NCBI RefSeq assembly: GCF_900111925.1
Contig: NZ_FOKA01000006.1
Coordinates: forward strand, 124,001-188,000
DNA: 64,000 nucleotides
Source: Cellulomonas marina
Lineage (GTDB): Bacteria; Actinomycetota; Actinomycetes; Actinomycetales; Cellulomonadaceae
Direction: 5' to 3'
The notes under the pieces: model-generated
Seen by the model: the letters and a program-made list of their open reading frames with translations, nothing else
The model's database searches: none
Told to the model about the DNA's origin: nothing
Part shown: piece by piece, positions 17,540-25,134 of the stretch
Position numbering within the stretch: position 1 is the stretch's first letter
Layout of the letters: the number at the start of each line of letters is the position of its first letter
Made by a program: the position numbers and the translations under genes

Positions 17540-18481
17540 GTGAAGCTCCTCGTGCCGACCGCCGCCGCCACCGACCTGGAGGTCCCGGACCTGGTCGAGC
17601 TGGTCCGGTACGACCCGGAGGGGCCCGTCCCGGCGGAGCACGCGGACGCGGTGGGGCTCGTCGCCTGGGGCAACGCCGCGGGCACGCTCGAGGACGCCGC
17701 GCGGCGCCTGACGTCGCTGCGCTGGGTGCAGGGGCTCGCGGCCGGTCCGGACAGCGTGCTGGCCGCGGGGTTCGCGCCCGACGTGGTGCTCTGCTCGGGC
17801 GTCGGGCTGCACACCCCGACGGTGACGGAGCACGCGCTCGCGCTGGTCCTCGCGCTGGTGCGGCGCCTGCCCGCGTCCGCGGCGGCGCAGGCCGAGCAGC
17901 GCTGGGCCCGCGAGCTCGGGGGCACGCAGCCCCTGCACCCGCCGGGCCCGGTGACGACGCTGCTCGACGCGCGCGTCACCGTGTGGGGCTTCGGGGCCAT
18001 CGGGCAGCGGCTGGGGCAGGTCCTCGCCGGCCTCGGCGCGCACGTCACGGGCGTCGCGCGGACGGCCGGGGAGCGCGGCGGCCTGCCCGTGGTCGGCCCC
18101 GACGGGCTCGACGAGGTGCTCGCGGCCACCGACGTCCTCGTCCTGGTGCTGCCCAGCGGGCCGGCCACCGACAGCGCCCTCGACGCCCGCCGGCTGACCC
18201 TCCTGCCCGACCACGCGTACGTCGTCAACGTCGGGCGCGGCTCGACGGTCGACGAGGACGCCCTCGTCAGCGCGCTGCGCGCGGGGACGCTGGCCGGTGC
18301 GGCGCTCGACGTCGCCGCCACCGAGCCCCTGCCGCCCGGCTCACCGCTGTGGGACGCCCCGCACCTCGTGCTCACCCCGCACGCCGCGGGGGGTCGGCCC
18401 GTCGGCGCCGCGGCGCTGATCCGGCAGAACCTCGACGCGCTGCTGGCCGGGCGGCCGCTGCGGAACGTCCTGCCGCGCTGA
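17540..18481 (+). CDS. D-isomer-specific 2-hydroxyacid dehydrogenase
   Basis: A 313-residue NAD(P)-dependent dehydrogenase of the D-2-hydroxyacid family, which interconverts 2-keto acids and D-2-hydroxyacids. The Rossmann motif is VWGFGAIGQRLGQVL near the middle. The substrate-binding part has VNVGRGSTVDEDAL, then LDVAATEPLPPGSPLWDAPHLVLTPHAAGG with the catalytic Glu and His. The Arg expected near LPSGPATDSALDARRL is not clearly in its usual place. GTG 17540 is preferred because AGGA lies about 8 bases upstream; an in-frame ATG at 17531 directly abuts the purine run. Substrate unknown. Convergent with the EAL gene. Confidence 0.88.
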   Translation: MKLLVPTAAATDLEVPDLVELVRYDPEGPVPAEHADAVGLVAWGNAAGTLEDAARRLTSLRWVQGLAAGPDSVLAAGFAPDVVLCSGVGLHTPTVTEHALALVLALVRRLPASAAAQAEQRWARELGGTQPLHPPGPVTTLLDARVTVWGFGAIGQRLGQVLAGLGAHVTGVARTAGERGGLPVVGPDGLDEVLAATDVLVLVLPSGPATDSALDARRLTLLPDHAYVVNVGRGSTVDEDALVSALRAGTLAGAALDVAATEPLPPGSPLWDAPHLVLTPHAAGGRPVGAAALIRQNLDALLAGRPLRNVLPR

Positions 18482-18500
18482 CCCGTCCCGGACGCGTGGA

Positions 18501-18528
18501 GCCGGCGCGGGTCGTCCCGGGCGCCGGC
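18501..18528. terminator. Bidirectional hairpin terminator
   Basis: Stem 18501-18511 with 18516-18528 (one 2-base bulge) and a TCGT loop, in the 54-base gap between convergent genes. Confidence 0.6.
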
Positions 18529-18535
18529 ACCGGCC

Positions 18536-20893
18536 TCAGCGCAGGACGCCGCGGCGCGCCGCCCGGTCGGCGTGCATGCGCACGTCGGCGGCCTGCAGGA
18601 GCGCGTCGAACCCGTCGCCGTCCTCCGGCGAGGTGCTCACCCCCACGCTGACGCCGACCGCGACGACCCCGCGGGAGGTCGTCACCGGCGTGCTCAGCAG
18701 GAGCGCGAGCTCGTCCGCCACGCGCCGCCCCTCGTCGCCGGCCGTGCCCCGCCCCAGCGCGGGCAGCACGACGAGGAACTCGTCCCCGCCCAGCCGCGCG
18801 ACGAGGTCGCCGCGCCGCAGCCGCGTGCGCAGCCGGTCCGCCACGGCCCGCAGCAGCTCGTCGCCGGCCGCGTGCCCGAGGTCGTCGTTGACGGCCCGGA
18901 AGCCGTCGAGGTCCAGGTGCAGCACCGCCGTGCCGGTGCCGGTCACCGAGGCCTCGAGCAGCACCGCCTCCAGCCGCTCCTCCAACCGGTGCCGGTGCAG
19001 CAGGTCGGTGAGCGGGTCGCGCCCGGCCAGCCGCTCGGCCTCGACGAGGAGGGCCTGCGCGCGCTCGCGCTCGGCCTGCAGGCGGGCCTCCGCCTCGACC
19101 CGTCCGGTGACGTCGTTCTGCACGCCGATGTACTGCACGACGCGGCCCTCGTCGTCGAACACGGGAGCGAGGTAGACCTCGTTCCACCAGGGCGTGCGCT
19201 GCGGGCCGCGGTGGTTGAGCAGCGTCTCGCGCGCCTCGCGGCCCTCGGCCACGGCCTCGCGGAGGCGGGTGACCGCCGCCGGGTCGGTCCCCTCGCCCTG
19301 GAGGAAGCGGCAGTTGCGGCCGAGCACGTCCTCCGCGCGCAGGCCCGACAGCCGCTCGAAGGCGGTGTTGACGTAGACGAGCGGCTGGTCCGGCCGCGTC
19401 ATGTCGCAGATGCTCACGCCGTTGGCCGTGGCCGCCAGGGCCCGGCGCAGCGTCCGCTCGGCCTCCGTCGCCACCGGGGCGCGGCCGTGGCGCCCGGGGG
19501 CAGGTCGGCCGGCGAGGGCCGAGCCCGCGTCCGGCGCCGTGCTCGAGCCCCGGCCGTCGCCGGCGCCCGCCGCCGCCGCGCCCGTGGCGCCCAGGTCGGC
19601 CTGGTCGCTCAGGTCGCCCTGGTCGCCCCACGCGCCCGGCCCGACGAGCGGCGCCGACGAGCGGGTCCCGGCGGGCAGGACCCGCGACATGAGGGCCTGC
19701 GCGGCGTCGGCGACGGTGTCGCGGTCGTAGGTCAGAGCGAACTCGAACCGCCGCTGCCGGTCCGGCCCCGCGTCGCCGAGGTCGCGGGCGAGCAGCGCGG
19801 CCGAGAAGTGCGGCGACAGCACCGCGATGTCCCACTCGTCGCGCAGCGGGTCCCCGGGGGCCAGGTCGGCACCGCGCACCCCGCGGACGGGCTCCACGGG
19901 CAGGCCCGCACCGATCGCGGACACGAAGCCGACGCGCTCGGCCAGCTCACGGTAGCGGTGGCGGGTGCGCGGCGTGAACTGCGCGGCCTCCTGGAAGGTC
20001 GACACGACGACGGCGGTGCCGCCCAGCCGCACCGCCTCGCGCTCGAGGTGCTTGCTGATCTCGATGAGCAGCGGCTTGGCGGACCGGCGCAGCGTCGTGC
20101 CCTCCGGCAGGCAGTCGAAGGGCGTGGCCGACGACGCCGTGGGGCGCGGCGCGCGCAGCTCGAGCGCCCGCACCGGCAGCGCCGTGCTCAGGCCCGGGGA
20201 CGGCCGGCCGAAGAGCCAGCCCTGGCCCAGCGTGGCGCCCAGCGCCCGGGCGGTCGCCAGGTGCTCCTCGTCCTCGATGCCCTCCGCCAGCAGCACGGCG
20301 CCCGTGCGCTCGGCGTACGCGTTGACGGCGTTCATGATCTCGGCGACGGCCGGCCCGGGTCGCTGCTGCACCAGGCGCAGGTCCAGCTTGACGATGTCGG
20401 GGCGCAGCAGGGGCATGAAGGCCAGGGACAGGTCCTCGGCGCCGACGTCGTCGAGCGCGACGCGCCAGCCCGCCTCCCGCAGCCGGCGGACGGTGGCCAG
20501 CAGCTCGGCCGGCCGTGCCGCCAGCGCCCGCTCGGTGATCTCGAGGACGACCTGCAGCCCCGCGGGCGCGCCGGCGGCGATCTCCAGCAGCTCCTCGAGC
20601 GGCGCGGTGCCGAGCACCTCGGGCTCGACGTTGACGAACAGCATGAGCGGCGCGAGCACCCCGGCGCCGATGGCCGTGCGCAGCGCGACGCGACGGCACA
20701 GCTCGTCGAGCTCGCGCAGGCGGTCCACGTCCCGGGCCGCCGCGAACAGCGCGTCCGGCGCCTCCAGGGGGCTGCCGTGCGGGCCGCGCGCCAGCGCCTC
20801 GTAGGCGATGACGGCCCCGCTGCCGAGCTCGACGATCGGCTGGAAGACGCTGCGCACGTCACCGCGCGCCAGCACCTCGTCGATCCCCGTCAT
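18536..20893 (-). CDS. EAL-DICT-PAS-GGDEF cyclic di-GMP protein
   Basis: A 785-residue cytoplasmic signalling protein with four parts. Residues 1-245 form an EAL phosphodiesterase domain whose catalytic set looks complete: EAL, the Asn of VNVEP, the Glu of ITER, Asp-Asp of LDDVG, the Lys of VKLD, AEGIE and the Gln of GQGW. Residues about 265-430 match the DICT sensory domain. After a Gly/Ala linker come a PAS domain with a PAC-like end (about 505-625, NGVSICDMTRPDQPLVYVN) and a GGDEF domain (about 630-785) with LGGDEF and an I-site RRGD. It could both make and destroy c-di-GMP. The order is the reverse of the common GGDEF-EAL. Start ATG 20893 follows GGGGAG. A palindrome lies 85-115 bases upstream. 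Confidence 0.9.
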   Translation of the reverse strand: MTGIDEVLARGDVRSVFQPIVELGSGAVIAYEALARGPHGSPLEAPDALFAAARDVDRLRELDELCRRVALRTAIGAGVLAPLMLFVNVEPEVLGTAPLEELLEIAAGAPAGLQVVLEITERALAARPAELLATVRRLREAGWRVALDDVGAEDLSLAFMPLLRPDIVKLDLRLVQQRPGPAVAEIMNAVNAYAERTGAVLLAEGIEDEEHLATARALGATLGQGWLFGRPSPGLSTALPVRALELRAPRPTASSATPFDCLPEGTTLRRSAKPLLIEISKHLEREAVRLGGTAVVVSTFQEAAQFTPRTRHRYRELAERVGFVSAIGAGLPVEPVRGVRGADLAPGDPLRDEWDIAVLSPHFSAALLARDLGDAGPDRQRRFEFALTYDRDTVADAAQALMSRVLPAGTRSSAPLVGPGAWGDQGDLSDQADLGATGAAAAGAGDGRGSSTAPDAGSALAGRPAPGRHGRAPVATEAERTLRRALAATANGVSICDMTRPDQPLVYVNTAFERLSGLRAEDVLGRNCRFLQGEGTDPAAVTRLREAVAEGREARETLLNHRGPQRTPWWNEVYLAPVFDDEGRVVQYIGVQNDVTGRVEAEARLQAERERAQALLVEAERLAGRDPLTDLLHRHRLEERLEAVLLEASVTGTGTAVLHLDLDGFRAVNDDLGHAAGDELLRAVADRLRTRLRRGDLVARLGGDEFLVVLPALGRGTAGDEGRRVADELALLLSTPVTTSRGVVAVGVSVGVSTSPEDGDGFDALLQAADVRMHADRAARRGVLR

Positions 20894-20977
20894 GCGTCGT
20901 GCTCCCCTGCTCGCCAGGCGGCGCCCGCGTCCTGGACCACCGGTCCCCCCCATCGGACCGAGCGGGGCCGCGGTGAG

Positions 20978-21007
20978 CCCGTCCGGGTGGCGCCACCCGG
21001 ACGGGTG
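20978..21007. promoter_or_regulatory. 28-bp perfect palindrome upstream of the EAL gene, same motif as 17429-17456
   Basis: 14-base arms 20978-20991 and 20992-21005 are exact reverse complements. It contains the full CACCCGGACGGGTG (20994-21007) plus an inverted near-copy (20976-20989). It lies 85-114 bases before ATG 20893. Confidence 0.5.
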
Positions 21008-21015
21008 CGCCACGA

Positions 21016-21063
21016 CGACGGGCGCCGCCCGCCCCCGGGGTGGGGGACGAGCGGCGCCCGTCG
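21016..21063 (-). terminator. Hairpin terminator of the RTX-type gene
   Basis: A 13-bp stem (21016-21028 with 21051-21063) whose 22-base loop can itself pair (CCCCC/GGGGG). It lies 58 bases past the stop at 21121 on the minus strand. Confidence 0.6.
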
Positions 21064-21120
21064 CGTCGTCGGAGGCCCGTCAGGGGCCTGTCAGGGACCC
21101 GGCAGCAGGTCAGCGCCCCG

Positions 21121-24039
21121 TCAGCGCGTCACGAGCGCGAAGGAGTACGTCCCGGAGTGGACCGCGTCGTTGTCGCCGGTGCGGATCGTGACGGTGTACG
21201 TGCCCGACGAGGTCAGCGTCGGCAGGTCCGTGTCGTAGCCGAGCCACTTCGTGAGGACCACGCGGCCGGACGGGTCCGTGACCGTGGCGATGCCGTAGCC
21301 GGAGGTGGCGTCGGCGAGGTGGTCGAAGCGCAGGTCCTGCCCCGAGGTCGCGCTGAACGTGTAGACGTCCACGGACCCGACCGTCTCGAGGTTGCCCGCG
21401 CCGGCGGCCGGCACCCCGTTCGACACCGTCTGGCCGACCCGGATCGCGAAGGTCTGCGGCGCGGGCGTCTTCATCAGCCGGAACGAGTACGTGCCCCAGT
21501 GGGTGTTGTCCGTCCCGGCGATGACGAGGCGGTAGGTGCCCGTGGCCGGCAGGACGATCCCGCCGCGGTCGCCGTAGGCCCAGCCCTGCTCGACGGTCCT
21601 GCCGTCGGGGGCGATCAGGGTGCGGGACAGGTAGCCGTTCGTCGACTCGGCCAGCACGTCGTACAGCAGCCGGTCACCGGCGGTGCCGGAGAACGTGTAC
21701 GTGTCCGACCCGCCCACGCCCTCGACGTTCCCGGCGCCCGCGGCGGGGACGCCGTTCGAGACCGTGCTGCCCAGCGTGTACGCGAACGTCTGCTGCGCGG
21801 CGGCCTTGACGAGCGCGAAGCTGTAGGTGCCCCAGTGGGTGGTGTCGGTCGTGCGGACCTCCAGGCGGTAGGTGCCCGTGGCGGGCACGGCGGCCGGGAA
21901 GCGGTTCGCCGCGATCCATCCGGACCACACCGTGGCACCGGACGGCGCGTACAGGGTCACGTAGCCGTAGTTGGCGGTCGTGTCGGCGAGGCTCGTGTAG
22001 CCGATGCGGTCGCCCGCGGTGGCGGTGAAGGTGTAGGTGTCGACGGCGCCGGGGCCCTCGAGGTTGCCCGCGCCGGGCCCGGGGACGCCGTCCTTCACGG
22101 TGGCGCCGAGGGTGATCGGGAAGGTCTGCGGCCCGGCGGTGGCCGGCTGGATCGTGAACCCGTAGGTGCCGGTGGCCCGGTCGTCGACGCCGGCCTTCAC
22201 GGAGACCGTGTAGGTCCCGGTGGTCGGCAGGGTGAGCACCGCGCTGTCGCCGGTGACCCACTTCTCCAGGACCTTCGCGCCCGACGGCGAGGTGACCGTC
22301 ACGAACGCGTGGTTGCCGGTGGTGTCCGTGCCGGCGTCGTAGAAGACCTTCTGGCCGGCCGTGCCGCTGAAGGTGTACCGGTCCTCGCTGCCGGGCTGCT
22401 CGAGCGTGCCGGCACCGGTACCGGGGACGCCGGGCGCGACCGCGGAGCCGATGGACGTGGCGAACGTCTGCGCCGCGGGCACGGTGGCGAGCCGGAAGCC
22501 GTAGGTGCCGGCGTGGTCGTCGCCCGTCGGCGTGCCCACGGACAGCGTGTAGGTGCCGGCCACGGGCAGGGTGATCGGCCCGCGGTCCCCGACGAGGAAC
22601 TTCTCCATCACCACCGCGCCCGACGGCTGGGTCAGCCGGACGTAGGCGTACCCGGCCATCGTGTCGCCGGAGGACAGGAAGAAGACGCGCTGCCCGGCGG
22701 TGGCCGTGAAGGTGTAGCGGTCCACGTCCTGCACGCCGAGGACCCCCTGGCCCGACGAGGGCGTGTTCGCGCCGACGGTGGTGCCGAGCGTGTACGGGTA
22801 GGTCGTGGTGGCGGGCAGCACGAGCCGGAACCGGTGCGTGCCGGCCGCGGTGCCGCCGAGGGTGGCGGTGTGGGTGCCGGCGGTGGCGGTCCACGGGCCC
22901 TTGTTCGCGGTGGTGACCGCGACGGGCGCCAGGACGGTGGTGCCGCCCGGGCCGGTGACGCCCCACGTGAGGTTCGTGCCGGCCGTCCCCGTCAGCAGGT
23001 TGTCGAGGAAGAAGCGCTGGCCGGCCGACAGGCTCCACGTCGCCGCGTCCGTGGCGCCCGCCGCGTCGGTGACGACCGTGAGGTCCTCGCAGGCGACGAG
23101 CGTGTCCGCACCCTTGCCGGTGCTGCAGGCGTCGCCGCCGCGGGCGCCGTCGAGGCGGTTGGCGCCGTCGTTCCCGACGAGCGTGTCGCCGGAGGGGGAC
23201 CCGACGAGCTGCGCGAAGCCGCTGAACGTGTCGGTGCTGCCACCCGTCGCGGTGCCGGTCGCCAGCGACGCGGTCACGCCGGCCGTCGCGGAGTCGAAGG
23301 AGACGGTGTCGGTGCCGCCGCCGCCGGTGAGCCGGTCGGTGCCGGGCCCGCCGTCGACGGTGTTGGCACCGGTGCTGCCCGTGATCGTGTCGCCACCGGC
23401 GCCACCGCGGACGTTCTCGAACCCGGCCAGGGTGTCGGTGCCGGCACCGCCCGTGGCGGCCCTCGTCGTGAGGTTGACGGTCACCGCGGTCGTGGCGCCG
23501 CGGTAGGACACGGTGTCGGTGCCGCTGCCGCCGTCGAGGCGGTCGTTGCCGGCGCCGCCCTCGATCGTGTTGGTGCCCGTGGAGCCGGTGAGGGTGTCGG
23601 CCCCGGTGCCGCCGCGCAGGTTCTCGAGCGTGGTGCCCTTGTCGGTCCCGGCCCCGCTCGACGTGCCGGTCGCGAGCGAGGCCGTCACGGCGGTCGTCGC
23701 CGACGCGAAGGACCACGTGTCGGTCCCGGCGCCGCCGTCGACCGTGTCGTTGCCGGTCCCGCCGTCGAGGGTGTCGGCGCCGTCACCGCCGCAGACCGTG
23801 TCGTTGCCGCCGCCGCCGGTCACGGTGTCGTCGCCGGCGCCCGCGTCGATGACGTCGTCGCCGGAGGTGCCGGTGAGGGTGTCGGCGCCGGAGGTGCCGG
23901 TGATCGTGACGGTCTTCCCCAGGCAGGTCGTCGCCGCCTGCGCGGGAGCCGCGCCGAGCGGCGCGAGGGTGAGGGCCAGCGTGAGGCCGAGGAGGGAGGA
24001 GAGCGCCGGCACGTGCCGGCGCGGGTGCGTGGTGGTCAT
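21121..24039 (-). CDS. Secreted RTX-type calcium-binding protein with beta-sandwich repeats
   Basis: A 972-residue secreted protein. The signal peptide (SSLLGLTLALTLAPLGAAPAQA) ends near residue 35. Residues about 40-310 carry many GGxGxDxx nonapeptides (GGTGNDTVDGGAG, GGPGTDRLTGGGG), the Ca2+-binding parallel beta-roll of RTX proteins. Residues about 315-972 hold one partial and five full copies of a 115-120 residue beta-sandwich, each with VDxYTFxATAGQ, a serine-containing TxPSG strand and a closing GTYSFxL, like bacterial pre-peptidase C-terminal domains. No catalytic domain is visible, so it is probably an adhesive or matrix protein. There is no cell-wall anchor. Codon use matches its neighbours. 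Confidence 0.88.
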   Translation of the reverse strand: MTTTHPRRHVPALSSLLGLTLALTLAPLGAAPAQAATTCLGKTVTITGTSGADTLTGTSGDDVIDAGAGDDTVTGGGGNDTVCGGDGADTLDGGTGNDTVDGGAGTDTWSFASATTAVTASLATGTSSGAGTDKGTTLENLRGGTGADTLTGSTGTNTIEGGAGNDRLDGGSGTDTVSYRGATTAVTVNLTTRAATGGAGTDTLAGFENVRGGAGGDTITGSTGANTVDGGPGTDRLTGGGGTDTVSFDSATAGVTASLATGTATGGSTDTFSGFAQLVGSPSGDTLVGNDGANRLDGARGGDACSTGKGADTLVACEDLTVVTDAAGATDAATWSLSAGQRFFLDNLLTGTAGTNLTWGVTGPGGTTVLAPVAVTTANKGPWTATAGTHTATLGGTAAGTHRFRLVLPATTTYPYTLGTTVGANTPSSGQGVLGVQDVDRYTFTATAGQRVFFLSSGDTMAGYAYVRLTQPSGAVVMEKFLVGDRGPITLPVAGTYTLSVGTPTGDDHAGTYGFRLATVPAAQTFATSIGSAVAPGVPGTGAGTLEQPGSEDRYTFSGTAGQKVFYDAGTDTTGNHAFVTVTSPSGAKVLEKWVTGDSAVLTLPTTGTYTVSVKAGVDDRATGTYGFTIQPATAGPQTFPITLGATVKDGVPGPGAGNLEGPGAVDTYTFTATAGDRIGYTSLADTTANYGYVTLYAPSGATVWSGWIAANRFPAAVPATGTYRLEVRTTDTTHWGTYSFALVKAAAQQTFAYTLGSTVSNGVPAAGAGNVEGVGGSDTYTFSGTAGDRLLYDVLAESTNGYLSRTLIAPDGRTVEQGWAYGDRGGIVLPATGTYRLVIAGTDNTHWGTYSFRLMKTPAPQTFAIRVGQTVSNGVPAAGAGNLETVGSVDVYTFSATSGQDLRFDHLADATSGYGIATVTDPSGRVVLTKWLGYDTDLPTLTSSGTYTVTIRTGDNDAVHSGTYSFALVTR

Positions 24040-24135
24040 GCCGCCGAGCGTCGTGGCGGCGGGGGTGCGCAGGGATCGGGGTCCGACCCCTACGCACCCC
24101 CCGCAGTTACCGGTCCCGCTGGGGGTGCCGGGGCG

Positions 24136-24972
24136 TCAGCGGGCCAGGAAGTCCACGACCGCCCGGTTCCACTCCTCCGCGTGGCTGACGTTGCAGCCGT
24201 GCGGGCCGCCCGCGATGACGTGCAGCTCGCCGGCGGCGAGGGCGGCGTGCGTGCGGGCGCCGGAGCCCTCGAAGGGGACGGTGGCGTCGGCGTCGCCGTG
24301 GAGGACGAGCGCGGGGACGGTGACCTTCGGCAGGTCGTCGCGGAAGTCGGTCTCGCCGAACGCAGCCATGCACGCCAGCGCGGCGCGCTTGTTCGCCTGC
24401 TTGCACAGGGCGAGCGCCTCCTGGCGCTGGGCCTCGGTCACCTTCAGGACGCCGTCCGCGGAGAAGAAGTCCCGCGTGAAGCCGTCGTAGAAGGTGTCCT
24501 CGTCCTTCGTCAGCGAGGCGGTCATCTCGGCTGCCTGCTCCTGGGACAGCGGGCCGTCGGGGTTGTCCGGGCCCTTCGCCATGTAGGGCGGCACCGCCGA
24601 GGCGAAGACGACGCTGCGCACGCGCTCGGCGCCGTAGAGGGAGAAGTAGCGGGCCACCTCGCCGCCGCCCATGGAGAAGCCGACGAGCGTGACGTCCTGC
24701 AGGTCGAGCTCCGTCAGCAGGGTGTGCAGGTCCTCGGTGAGCGTGTCGTAGGTGTAGCCCGTGAGGGGCTTGTCGCTGCGGCCGAACCCGCGGCGGTCGT
24801 AGGTGACGACGCGGTACCCGTCGGCCGCGATCGCCGGCACGTTCTCGGAGAACGACTCCCCGGACAGGGGCCACCCGTGGATGAGGACGACCGGGCGGCC
24901 GGTGCCGCCCGTGTCGTCGACGTGCAGGTTCGTGTCCTTGAACAGGCCGTGGTGCGCGGTGATCTCCGTCAA
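24136..24972 (-). CDS. Alpha/beta hydrolase, non-heme chloroperoxidase-like
   Basis: A 278-residue alpha/beta-hydrolase. The oxyanion-hole region is VVLIHGWPLSG and the nucleophile elbow is GFSMGG (Ser near residue 100). The acid is probably the Asp of LHGDADATVPF and the catalytic His is in IAGGPHGCNVSHAEEWN. GGPHG and YDRRGFGRSDKP are typical of the cofactor-free haloperoxidase/arylesterase group, so esterase activity on small esters is the best guess. The start is TTG 24972, with AGAGGA about 8 bases upstream. A TAGCGT -10 candidate is at 25025-25020. Cytoplasmic: no signal peptide. Confidence 0.88.
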   Translation of the reverse strand: MTEITAHHGLFKDTNLHVDDTGGTGRPVVLIHGWPLSGESFSENVPAIAADGYRVVTYDRRGFGRSDKPLTGYTYDTLTEDLHTLLTELDLQDVTLVGFSMGGGEVARYFSLYGAERVRSVVFASAVPPYMAKGPDNPDGPLSQEQAAEMTASLTKDEDTFYDGFTRDFFSADGVLKVTEAQRQEALALCKQANKRAALACMAAFGETDFRDDLPKVTVPALVLHGDADATVPFEGSGARTHAALAAGELHVIAGGPHGCNVSHAEEWNRAVVDFLAR

Positions 24973-25037
24973 CGGACGGTCCTCTCGTCGGGCGGGCCCT
25001 CGCTGGCCCGCTGCCCTCGACGCTAGGTCGGGTCCCC

Positions 25038-25062
25038 CGGGGCGGCACCCGGGGCGGCACCC
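25038..25062. repeat. Short tandem repeat, 12 bp x2
   Basis: CGGGGCGGCACC occurs twice in a row and is followed by CCGGG, in the 162-base gap between the hydrolase and LAL genes. Function unknown; it could be part of a terminator for the LAL gene. Confidence 0.4.
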
Positions 25063-25134
25063 CGGGCGACTCGCTCACCCGACGGTGTGAAGGCCCCGGT
25101 GCTCCCCGCTCTCGGCGCGGTGCGCTGCCACGGC

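Noticed and set aside
20893..21013. Upstream start at 21013 for the EAL protein
   Set aside because: It would translate the 28-bp palindrome and terminator-like region and lacks homology; ATG 20893 has a GGGGAG site and starts right at the EAL domain.
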